From a virus, in IMG/VR virus record IMGVR_UViG_3300044971_000138, positions 1 through 28,000 of that record: 28,000 nucleotides of DNA; one strand, written 5' to 3'. Below the pieces are notes generated by a model, which did not search any database, was not told the origin of the DNA, and was given only the letters and a program-made list of their open reading frames with translations. Position numbers and translations under genes: made by a program. This document shows positions 1 to 6,055 of the stretch, one piece after another. Within the stretch, counting starts at the first letter, position 1; each line of letters opens with the position of its first letter.

Positions 1-649
1 CAGCCTCAAAACTGCACTCGTACTCCTGCAAGTACTGATCCTCGGCCAATTGCGCCCTCGCGGCGGCTAGTTCGCCGACAGGAAGCAGCCCGCTGGTTGC
101 GGCTGGAAGGCGTAGCAGGAACCACTCGCTAGGGAGTCGAGTGGCTGTTTCGTAAATCTCCCAAAACTGATTCTTTCCCTTTGGCGTTCCACCAAAGACC
201 GCCCAGCCTTGTTTGTCTGAGAGGGCAGGACGTATGACGTTGCCGAACACGCTGGGTTTGAAGTCGCCGTATTCGTCCATGTACACGCCTGAGAACCCAA
301 GACCGCGCATAGCGTCTGCATTGTCGGCACCGTACAAGCGTATTTGACTGCCGTTCATTAGCGTGATCGTCAGTTCTTGCTCGTTCTTGGCTTGCGTGAT
401 TGGCGCAGCGAACTCTTGGAAGTATTGCCACGCCACGGCCTTTGCTTGGCTGCGGTAAGGGGCGATGTAGGCGAACAGTCCACGCTCACCTTGGTAGGTG
501 ACGGCAGCGCGGATGATGTCGTTGACGGCTGCGACTGTTTTACCAGCGCGACGATGAGCCACGAGACAGGCCCAGCGTTGCGTTCGGTTATGGAACGGCA
601 GGAACGCCTTACGTGGGCGATAGGGGATAACTACTCGGGAGCCATCCAA
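1..649 (-). CDS. terL: Terminase large subunit, partial (N-terminal ATPase)
   Basis: This is the packaging motor ATPase that, with the small subunit, cuts and pumps phage DNA into the prohead. About 216 codons are visible and the C-terminal nuclease domain lies beyond the left edge. Counting from the chosen start, Walker A is HRRAGKT at residues 32-38, Walker B is GVYMDEY with D125/E126, and the coupling segment GGTPKG is at about 153-158. The frame has no ATG before the conserved region. A TTG at 649, with AAGG about nine bases upstream, is the best start I can find, and it lies inside the end of the small-subunit gene, implying translational coupling. The identification is secure; the start is not. 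Confidence 0.93.
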   Translation of the reverse strand, partial: MDGSRVVIPYRPRKAFLPFHNRTQRWACLVAHRRAGKTVAAVNDIIRAAVTYQGERGLFAYIAPYRSQAKAVAWQYFQEFAAPITQAKNEQELTITLMNGSQIRLYGADNADAMRGLGFSGVYMDEYGDFKPSVFGNVIRPALSDKQGWAVFGGTPKGKNQFWEIYETATRLPSEWFLLRLPAATSGLLPVGELAAARAQLAEDQYLQEYECSFEA

Positions 650-885
650 CTGACTTCTACCTTGATCTTGTCGCCGTTGTTGCCTGTGTGTTCGTGTCGG
701 GCGAGTTTGGGTACGTGGTATTCAATGACATCCATCATGCAGCGCCATGCGGCTTCTGCGCCTTTCGTCTCGTAGATTTCGTCCAGCCAGATGTTAAGGC
801 GGTGTGCGTTACCGTCCACAAGTCGGGCAATGGCCTCTCTTGCCTCTGCGGTTGCCTTGTTGGGCGATCCTTTAGGTCTTGGCAT
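631..885 (-). CDS. terS: Terminase small subunit
   Basis: An 84-residue protein directly upstream of, and overlapping, the large terminase. The basic, glycine/proline-containing N-terminus (MPRPKGSPNKAT) followed by a helical segment with WLDEIYE is a common look for short phage small terminases or terminase-associated DNA-binding proteins. Such subunits recognise the packaging site and stimulate the large subunit. The ATG at 885 has only a weak ribosome site, and the region just upstream (886-924) is AT-rich and could hold a late promoter, though I see no convincing -10/-35 pair. The family call rests on position plus N-terminal style, so a different small DNA-binding protein is possible. 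Confidence 0.72.
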   Translation of the reverse strand: MPRPKGSPNKATAEAREAIARLVDGNAHRLNIWLDEIYETKGAEAAWRCMMDVIEYHVPKLARHEHTGNNGDKIKVEVSWMAPE

Positions 886-924
886 AGGGCTTATTTATGC
901 ACAATTGAAACAATAGTTAAAGAG

Positions 925-2229
925 TCAACGCTTAAATATGAGTTCTTCTTCCGGCACATCCAACGATTGCCACGGGGGAGTTTGGCGGCGTACCGTTGGA
1001 CTCATGTTCATACGTTTCTGCACCGCCCGCGCTTCGGCCTCGCCAGCCAATCGTAGGTATTGTTCATACGGATCAGCCCGTTGTTGACCAATTTTAAGCG
1101 TTCTCAAAATCGCGTCTGGACTGTCCATGCCATGTTTTTGGGCAATTTGTTTCAATTTATCCTGTTCTATCAAATCAAAGTTGTTGAAAATTTCTTGCAA
1201 AGAACTGCTGCTATTTCCGACAAGTGCTTTGCTCAAATCGTCCTTTAACGCTTTTAGTTGATCGTCAAATTTGGTTGTAAATTGCGTTGGGCTGCCGCCT
1301 TTTGCAAACCCTTCCCTTTGTTGTACCGCGTGTTGCAACTCATGTAACGCTGTTGATGATGCAGCGGTCGGCTTGTAACTAACAGCCGTTCCAATGTCTA
1401 TGCGTGCTGCGTCTGGGAAATATGCGCCTCGCGTTGACTCCCCTAGAAGTTGGTTGCGGCGAATTATCAATGCTTGCCCAAGATCGGGATACGCCTCAAA
1501 AAGTTCAGGGTGTTGCATTGCCAATCTTGCCCGACTGCCCAATAACCCCGTCCGACCATATTCCAGCCCGTAATTGCCTTTAATGTCCTCTTGCAACGGC
1601 TTTTTAGTCGCCGCTAGTTCTCGGACGCTTTTATTAAACTCTCGGGGAAACAAGTCTGGTTGTGTTTTTGCGCCTTCTTTCAATTGCCGCACTTGTTGGT
1701 TAATTGCAGCAATTTGCGCTTTCCGCTGATCTATTGCAGCATCAAAATCAATGTCTTGCCGTAAGTAAGCATCAGCATCACTTATTTCTTGTTTCCAGTC
1801 TGGGCCAAACGCTCTGCCTGTCCCAGTTTCACGCCAAATGGTGTCGCGGTCAACGCCCGCCTTTTCCATTTCTATTGCGCGTTGCTCGGCTTTTGGGTCG
1901 TAAGTCTTTGCAGACTTGCCAATAAAAATTTCGGCGCGGGTTGGGTCGTAGCGTTTGAGCAGCCCTGCGAGTTTCCCGCCCGGGACGGCGCTGGCAGCGG
2001 CCATACCCATACCTACGGGATCGTCGGCGCGTCTGGCGCGTTCGAAGTCGCGTGCAGCGAGGGCGGGGCCGACGCCCGGGACAAGGCTTGCGCCCGTCTC
2101 CACGGCAATGTCAGCCAAGTCTTGCTCTTGGGGGTCTAGCGAGGTGGCGCGTTGCAGACGGCCACGCAGGTCGGCTTTGTCCTGCAAATAGCGCAGGGCG
2201 GCAGCAACCTGTTCGCGGCGCATCGCCAT
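925..2229 (-). CDS. Polyvalent-type phage protein with zincin (HExxH) metallopeptidase-like domain
   Basis: A 434-residue protein with HELQH at residues 296-300 followed by AVQQREGFAKGG. This is the zincin motif found in large phage polyvalent proteins, where it is thought to be a protease delivered with the DNA. Preceding segments (HPELFEAYPDL, about 240-250; YFPDAARIDIG, about 270-280) match the usual run-up to that domain. Residues 45-90 are Gly/Ala/Pro-rich (VPGVGPALAARD, AVPGGKLAGL), resembling linker or membrane-associating parts of virion proteins. The gene starts immediately after the stop of the DUF5856-like gene and ends close to small terminase, so it belongs to the late group. Base composition changes sharply near 1950. 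Substrate and true protease activity are unknown. Confidence 0.7.
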   Translation of the reverse strand: MAMRREQVAAALRYLQDKADLRGRLQRATSLDPQEQDLADIAVETGASLVPGVGPALAARDFERARRADDPVGMGMAAASAVPGGKLAGLLKRYDPTRAEIFIGKSAKTYDPKAEQRAIEMEKAGVDRDTIWRETGTGRAFGPDWKQEISDADAYLRQDIDFDAAIDQRKAQIAAINQQVRQLKEGAKTQPDLFPREFNKSVRELAATKKPLQEDIKGNYGLEYGRTGLLGSRARLAMQHPELFEAYPDLGQALIIRRNQLLGESTRGAYFPDAARIDIGTAVSYKPTAASSTALHELQHAVQQREGFAKGGSPTQFTTKFDDQLKALKDDLSKALVGNSSSSLQEIFNNFDLIEQDKLKQIAQKHGMDSPDAILRTLKIGQQRADPYEQYLRLAGEAEARAVQKRMNMSPTVRRQTPPWQSLDVPEEELIFKR

Positions 2230-2598
2230 TTACTTAAACCGCCCCAACTTATACGAAAGCGCAGCGATCTCGCCCACGATCTCGTCAATGATGTTCTGCA
2301 AGTCGGTGTCTTTCGGCAAATCGCCTCGGATGCCCTTTACGAACGTCAGCAGGCTGTTGGCGTAGGCGGCGGCGTCCTTTTGCACCTTGAACCCATCGGG
2401 ATAGTCGTCGAGCGGGATGATGCCGTGATGCCCCTGATACGCCTCGGCGTACTTGTCGGCCAAATCCACGATGTTTTCGTAGTAATGGCCGAGGGCTTTG
2501 TGAGCGGCGTAACTCGCGGTGTTGAGGTGCAGGTAGTGAGCCGCTGTGCTGCTGTGCAGCAATACACCGACAAATTCTGCTGCGTCTTTATGCGACAT
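2230..2598 (-). CDS. DUF5856-like (Dps/ferritin-like helical) phage protein
   Basis: A 122-residue protein. The pattern AHYLHLNTASYAAHKALGHYYENIVDLADKYAEAYQG resembles the DUF5856 family of phages, with regularly spaced His, Glu and Asp residues on predicted helices that recall small four-helix Dps/ferritin-like proteins. No biochemical role is established that I know of. The start at 2598 is chosen over an in-frame upstream start at 2643 because CGGAGG lies at ideal spacing before it and the residues upstream look like untranslated leader. It is the first gene of a short minus-strand group (this gene, zincin, small terminase) and is divergent from the glycosyltransferase at 2646. Confidence 0.62.
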   Translation of the reverse strand: MSHKDAAEFVGVLLHSSTAAHYLHLNTASYAAHKALGHYYENIVDLADKYAEAYQGHHGIIPLDDYPDGFKVQKDAAAYANSLLTFVKGIRGDLPKDTDLQNIIDEIVGEIAALSYKLGRFK

Positions 2599-2645
2599 AA
2601 AACCTCCGCGTGACGAGGTTAGCACAGCGTAGTATCGTTGCAACT

Positions 2646-3287
2646 ATGTTCGTGTTTTTCCATGTCGGTGAAGATTTAACCCTTCCGACCTCCCTCGTCC
2701 GTTCCATTCGCGCCCACAACCCGGGGGCCGAGGTCATCCAAGTCACCGACCGCGACACCCCGACCGTCCCCGGCGTCACATGGTCGCACGCCGTCGATGT
2801 AGACCCGCAGTACCTTATGCTTTGTCGCACGGGCGCGTGGGCTGATTTGGGCCTCGACGAACCTGCCCTATACCTAGACACCGACATGATCGTAAACGGC
2901 CCCATATCGCCTGTGCGTGCGTTAGGCGAGGGGTTAGTAGCCATGTGTCGCCGTTCGTATAACCGGGACGCGTTTTTTAACCCTCACCAACGGGGTTTGG
3001 ACTTTTCCGAGTACGCCGGAAAGACGCTGGACGAGGTGTATCCATACGTCGGCTGCTGCACGATCACGCTGGACGCTGGGGTGTGGGCTGACCTCACCGA
3101 ACTCTACTACGCGCTGCCCGACAAGTTTTGGCGCTGGTACGGCGATCAGGAGGTTTTGCGGGAGTATGCCAAGCGTCACCCCGTCGTTGATCTCCCAGAG
3201 GCGGTGTATGCGGGGCTTCCCGAGTTTGGCGGTCATCCGCTGATTACCCACTACAAAGGCGCTCGCAAGAAGTTGCTATCGCATTAA
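2646..3287 (+). CDS. Glycosyltransferase-like protein (GT-A fold, DxD)
   Basis: A 213-residue protein that looks like a small GT-A glycosyltransferase. The N-terminus has a beta-strand then helix (MFVFFHVGEDLTLPTSLVRSIR), and ALYLDTDMIVNGP carries the DxD metal/nucleotide-sugar motif (D78, D80). The C-terminus (GGHPLITHYKGARKK) resembles the closing His/Lys region of GT8/GT32-like enzymes. It would transfer a sugar from a nucleotide sugar to an unidentified acceptor, such as virion protein, DNA base or host glycan. It is the only plus-strand gene in this part of the window, has no clear ribosome site, and its end overlaps the convergent nuclease gene by 12 bases. A GTG at 2610 is an alternative start. 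Confidence 0.72.
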   Translation: MFVFFHVGEDLTLPTSLVRSIRAHNPGAEVIQVTDRDTPTVPGVTWSHAVDVDPQYLMLCRTGAWADLGLDEPALYLDTDMIVNGPISPVRALGEGLVAMCRRSYNRDAFFNPHQRGLDFSEYAGKTLDEVYPYVGCCTITLDAGVWADLTELYYALPDKFWRWYGDQEVLREYAKRHPVVDLPEAVYAGLPEFGGHPLITHYKGARKKLLSH

Positions 3288-3596
3288 CTCGGGCCGGATC
3301 GCCGCCGTGTAACGGTCGTAGAGTTCTCGTACCGTCTCCTCGGGGTCGCGGGCAATGTAGAACTCCCCGCGTGGCTCGAATATCAGCCGGAACCGCTGCT
3401 GGCTGTCCGTTACACGCCCCTTTGGGGCTTTGACCTCGACCCAGCAGACCCATTGGGTGCCGTCGGGGAGGGCTTTCGTGACGAGTTTATCGGGGACTTC
3501 ACCCACCCGAGCGTAATCGTGGACTTGGAAGCCCGCTTTCTTGAGCGCCTCCGCGATGATTTTGTCGTTGGCGTCTCGTCGGGCAGCGTATCGCAT
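3276..3596 (-). CDS. VRR-NUC-like / PD-(D/E)XK phage nuclease
   Basis: A 106-residue protein with the layout of small VRR-NUC nucleases: an N-terminal helix (RRDANDKIIAEALKKAGFQV), then VPDKL with the metal-binding Asp, WVEVKAPKG with the ExK pair, and TDSQQRFR with the conserved Gln. Such proteins are thought to act on branched or damaged DNA (Holliday-junction-type resolution) in phage recombination. The ATG at 3596 is preceded by CGAGG at good spacing. It is the last gene of the minus-strand arm that begins with the Cro-like repressor. The structural class is fairly sure, but the substrate is inferred. Confidence 0.75.
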   Translation of the reverse strand: MRYAARRDANDKIIAEALKKAGFQVHDYARVGEVPDKLVTKALPDGTQWVCWVEVKAPKGRVTDSQQRFRLIFEPRGEFYIARDPEETVRELYDRYTAAIRPELMR

Positions 3597-3662
3597 GATC
3601 TTGCCTCGTTAATGCAGCGTATCAGCCATATTTTCCACCATATTTGGTTTGATCGGCATTTG

Positions 3663-4199
3663 TTAAGCGGCGGCACGCGCACGAATCTTTTTCACTCCAC
3701 GCTCGCCCCAGAACTGGCAGACCATCGCGGTAAGGCTTGGGTCACCCGCAACGAGTTTGGCATCAGATTCCCGCAGCAGGTCAGCCACCCGCTCCTGTAG
3801 CCACTCCATCCGTTCGTCGTGGCCGGGTTCGTCATTTCTGACGTTGTAGCGAGCGAGCAAGGCGTCTGCAAGTTTGAGTTTAGCGAGCGGTTCACCAAGG
3901 CGCTTATCCCACTCCCGGGCGTTACGGTCTTGGGCTTGCTGCCAGCGTTCGTTGTCAGCGGCAACCTGTTTGTCGGTCTTGACGGGTTTTTCGCCGAACC
4001 CGGGCTTGGACTTTTTAAGGTCAAACAGCCCTTGCCATTGGTTGCTGATCGACTGGTTGACGACTTCTTCTTGATCGTTACCGAACTTTGCCAACTTCAT
4101 CTGCATCGCATGGGTTGACGCTTCCTTGATCGGCTTGCGTATCGCCTTGCGGAAGGCTACCCACCGCTCCCATGCCACAACGTCTAATCCTTCTACCAT
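3663..4199 (-). CDS. Replication-initiation C-terminal-domain-like protein
   Basis: A 178-residue protein whose N-terminal 50 residues (WERWVAFRKAIRKPIK, then AMQMKLAKFG, then VVNQSISNQWQGLF) match the C-terminal segment common to phage primosomal/replication O-type proteins. There it follows a winged-helix DNA-binding part. Here that upstream part is absent and the segment opens the protein. A Lys/Glu/Arg-rich helical remainder follows (KPVKTDKQVAADNERWQQAQDRNAREWDK). It may recruit host helicase or loader. The ATG at 4199 with AGAGG upstream is preferred over an in-frame upstream start at 4328 that would run through the repeat-rich region. The family resemblance is clear; function as a stand-alone domain is inference. 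Confidence 0.6.
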   Translation of the reverse strand: MVEGLDVVAWERWVAFRKAIRKPIKEASTHAMQMKLAKFGNDQEEVVNQSISNQWQGLFDLKKSKPGFGEKPVKTDKQVAADNERWQQAQDRNAREWDKRLGEPLAKLKLADALLARYNVRNDEPGHDERMEWLQERVADLLRESDAKLVAGDPSLTAMVCQFWGERGVKKIRARAAA

Positions 4200-4324
4200 G
4201 TTATTTACCTCTAATACCCTGATGACTGATGGTGAATCCGCACGGAGTTGTAGACGGAGTGCGCCTACGTTGAGTCGTGCGGAATTGATGACTGACGGAG
4301 CCATCCGCTGTCGGCTACTTTTGC
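4200..4324. other. Repeat- and hairpin-rich non-coding region upstream of the replication gene
   Basis: No convincing gene here. The 125 bases contain a near-perfect direct repeat (GATGACTGATGG at 4221, GATGACTGACGG at 4287) and three copies of ACGGAG (about 4242, 4255, 4294). There is an imperfect inverted repeat (AATCCGCACG at 4235 against CGTGCGGAATT at 4276) enclosing a smaller hairpin (GTAG at 4250, CTAC at 4265). Short iterated motifs plus a branched fold next to a replication gene suggest an origin or an operator/leader. This is inference from layout only. Confidence 0.4.
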
Positions 4325-4344
4325 TCAAGGTTCGTCCCCTTGAG
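4324..4344. other. Perfect 7-bp stem-loop at the end of the small basic ORF
   Basis: CTCAAGG (4324-4330) and CCTTGAG (4338-4344) form a 7-bp stem with a 7-base loop. The stop codon of the minus-strand ORF (4325-4327) lies in the stem. No T-run follows on either strand, so a classical terminator is unlikely; it may stabilise or pause the transcript or belong to the adjacent repeat region. Confidence 0.4.
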
Positions 4345-4717
4345 TGCCATTTGCGCTTCCCGACTTACGCCGCGCACCTACAGGCTGGCCGCCCCGGTGT
4401 AGGTTTAAGGATTTGCTGCGCGTTGTTACCCCGACCAGCAATCCCGAGTAGTTCGGCGTGGTGGGGTGGTTGACATGACTAGAACAGTCAGTCAGACTTC
4501 CATCACGCTGAAACCGCAAATCAAGCGTATTGCCATTCCCCGGCAGCGTCAACCCCCCGTTTGGGGGGTTTTCGTTTCTGGCGTCTGTAACGGCTTCACA
4601 GACGATGCGGATAACCGCTTGCCATTCCCTAGCCTTACGCCTTGCCGCCCGTGCAGAGGCTCTACGGCGTTCTACGTTGGCCCAGTAATACGCACGGTGG
4701 TAGGTCGTGCGGCTCAC
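4325..4717 (-). CDS. Small basic protein of unknown function (uncertain ORF)
   Basis: A 130-residue ORF beginning with a GTG whose bases overlap the methyltransferase stop (GTGA junction), as do most genes here. The N-terminus is strongly basic and aromatic (YHRAYYWANVERRRASARAARRKAREW), suggesting nucleic-acid binding. The second half is Ser/Thr/Gly-rich with PNYSGLLVGV and RGGQPVGARRKSG. I do not recognise a family. Against it: a perfect GC hairpin lies in the middle (4551-4570), the C-terminal half looks like low-complexity translation, and a plus-strand frame is also open. The coupled start and basic helix favour at least the N-terminal half being real. Confidence 0.42.
   Translation of the reverse strand: MSRTTYHRAYYWANVERRRASARAARRKAREWQAVIRIVCEAVTDARNENPPNGGLTLPGNGNTLDLRFQRDGSLTDCSSHVNHPTTPNYSGLLVGVTTRSKSLNLHRGGQPVGARRKSGSANGTQGDEP
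4551..4576 (+). terminator. Rho-independent terminator-like hairpin on the plus strand
   Basis: AACCCCCC (4551-4558) and GGGGGGTT (4563-4570) form a perfect 8-bp stem with a GTTT loop, followed on the plus strand by TTCGTTTC, a fair T-tract. On the minus strand the hairpin is followed by GACG, so it should not stop the minus-strand arm. It lies antisense inside the small basic ORF. It could end rightward transcription from the glycosyltransferase or from a short antisense RNA. Confidence 0.5.
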
Positions 4718-5817
4718 AGTTCGCTGACTTGTTGGATACGCTTGCCGATCCACGCCATGACAGGCACAGCCATGCTGTTGCCGAGTGCCTTGTAACGCGG
4801 ACCGTCTGGGCTTTCTGGCTTCTTACGCCACGGGATGTTGGTGTAGCCGTCAGGAAAGCCTTGCAGACGCTCGCACTCTACCGGCGTGAGGCGGCGCACT
4901 TGCATAGCAGTAGCAACGCCAGCCACGCTGCTTGAATCTCTTTTTAATGTTGGCGAAGCGTCAATGCCAACCCCGCCACCTTGAGAGCCAAGGTTTGAGT
5001 AAAAACCAACTGATTGCATGGCCGTTATAATTCCACCTCTCTGCCCTTGATTGCAGTTTAATGTGCCTGCCATATTGACTGCGCGTTCTGCATTGGCTTG
5101 GTCGCTACTAGACCAAACCGGCAAATACATTCCTGCATCTACTTCCGGCGCACCCATCGCATTGCCGCCAAATCGCGCTGTTATTGCGCCTGTCACAACT
5201 GAGATGCTACTGCCCTCAAGGCCACCACTAACGCTTGGGGCAGTTCCTTGCCGCGCTTCTCGGCTCGGCGCAGGATGCCCTTGCAGGCTGTGGGACTCAA
5301 AAAGAACCGCTGCGGCACGTTGCCAACTTCTAGCGTTTGCGACAACGAACACACGGCGGCGTCGCTGGGCCACTCCGAAGTATTGAGCGTCCAGAACCCG
5401 GTAGGCGAACCCATACCCGAGTTCTGCCAACATTCCGAGGAAGGTTCCAAAATCCCGTCCTCCGTTAGACGACAAGACACCGGGGACGTTCTCCCATACC
5501 AACCACTCGGGCCTATATCGGCGAGCAATTGCGCCGTAGGTGAGCATGAGATTGCCACGCGGGTCAGCCAGTCCTTTTCGCAATCCTGCGACGCTGAAGG
5601 ATTGGCAAGGGGTTCCTCCCACAAGAAGGTTGATTGGTTCATTCGGCCATTCCTCGTATTTGGTCATGTCGCCGTAGTTCGGGACGGCGGGATAATGGTG
5701 TTTCAGCACGGCGCACGGGAACGGCTCTATTTCGCTGTACCACGCTGCCTTCCACCCAATCGGATGCCATGCCACGGTAGCCGCCTCTATACCGCTGCAT
5801 ACGCTGCCGTACCTCAC
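4714..5817 (-). CDS. C5 cytosine DNA methyltransferase
   Basis: A 367-residue enzyme that transfers methyl groups from S-adenosylmethionine to cytosine C5. Conserved motifs appear in order: I (SVCSGIEAA, residues 5-13), IV with catalytic Cys (GGTPCQSFS, Cys71), VI (WENV, 108-111), VIII (QRRRR, 151-155), then a variable target-recognition region. Motifs IX-X follow near the C-terminus (RLTPVECERLQGFPDGY; YKALGNSMAVPV). The GTG at 5817 is chosen because it overlaps the repressor stop (GTGA), has AAGGTG eight bases upstream and places motif I at the N-terminus; an in-frame start at 5886 would lie inside the repressor gene. No cognate restriction enzyme is visible, so it probably protects phage DNA or marks it for regulation. 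Confidence 0.93.
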   Translation of the reverse strand: MRYGSVCSGIEAATVAWHPIGWKAAWYSEIEPFPCAVLKHHYPAVPNYGDMTKYEEWPNEPINLLVGGTPCQSFSVAGLRKGLADPRGNLMLTYGAIARRYRPEWLVWENVPGVLSSNGGRDFGTFLGMLAELGYGFAYRVLDAQYFGVAQRRRRVFVVANARSWQRAAAVLFESHSLQGHPAPSREARQGTAPSVSGGLEGSSISVVTGAITARFGGNAMGAPEVDAGMYLPVWSSSDQANAERAVNMAGTLNCNQGQRGGIITAMQSVGFYSNLGSQGGGVGIDASPTLKRDSSSVAGVATAMQVRRLTPVECERLQGFPDGYTNIPWRKKPESPDGPRYKALGNSMAVPVMAWIGKRIQQVSEL

Positions 5818-5972
5818 GGGGCTTTCACCTTGCCAGCCTGTAACTGCCAAAGGCGAGCATCTGGCACTTTGCCCGCCTTCACCCATTGCTGCACCGCCGC
5901 CCGGGTAACCCCGAAAGCCTTGGCAACAGCGTATTGGGAACCGTATCGCTTGATGAGTTGTTGCGGTTTCAT
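5814..5972 (-). CDS. Cro-like helix-turn-helix repressor
   Basis: A 52-residue DNA-binding protein resembling phage P22 Cro and related YdaS/Cro proteins. The stretch YGSQYAVAKAFGVTRAAVQQW contains the helix-turn-helix, with AVAKAFGV as first helix and turn and RAAVQQW as recognition helix, and is followed by the typical K-x-PDARLWQL end. It is the first gene of the minus-strand arm, and its stop overlaps the methyltransferase start. The ATG at 5972 is preferred over an in-frame GTG at 5999, which lies in the promoter. The predicted transcription start is only about two bases from the ATG, suggesting a leaderless or near-leaderless message. It probably binds the palindrome at 5993-6009. Confidence 0.87.
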   Translation of the reverse strand: MKPQQLIKRYGSQYAVAKAFGVTRAAVQQWVKAGKVPDARLWQLQAGKVKAP

Positions 5973-5980
5973 GGAAAAGA

Positions 5981-6009
5981 AGGATAGGGGGGTTGACACC
6001 CTATGTCAA
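5981..6009 (-). promoter_or_regulatory. Sigma-70-type promoter for the repressor-methyltransferase arm
   Basis: Reading leftward, TTGACA (complement of 6004-6009), a 17-base spacer and TATCCT (complement of 5981-5986). The -35 is consensus and the -10 matches at four of six positions. The expected start is around 5974, immediately before the repressor ATG at 5972. Confidence 0.75.
5993..6009. promoter_or_regulatory. 17-bp palindromic operator shared by both divergent promoters
   Basis: TTGACACCCTATGTCAA is a 6-bp inverted repeat with a 5-base centre. Each arm is also the -35 box of one promoter, so a bound dimer would block both. Its length matches the operators of lambdoid Cro/CI proteins, and the Cro-like gene is adjacent. 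Binding by that protein is inferred. Confidence 0.68.
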
Positions 6010-6021
6010 GGCAACTATCCT
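5993..6021 (+). promoter_or_regulatory. Sigma-70-type promoter for the rightward early operon
   Basis: TTGACA (5993-5998), a 17-base spacer and TATCCT (6016-6021), with the same -35 and -10 as the opposing promoter. A start near 6028 would give about a 28-base leader ending in AGGAG before the ATG at 6056. A further TTGACA at 6029-6034, just past the start site, could be an additional repressor half-site. Confidence 0.78.
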
Positions 6022-6055
6022 ATCAGCGTTGACACACACAACAGGAGCAACAGAG

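Noticed and set aside
4126-4795. Plus-strand frames crossing the hairpin region (4126-4473 and 4466-4795)
   Set aside because: No ribosome site or recognisable domain, and they run against the repressor-methyltransferase arm; kept only as a possible non-coding RNA locus.
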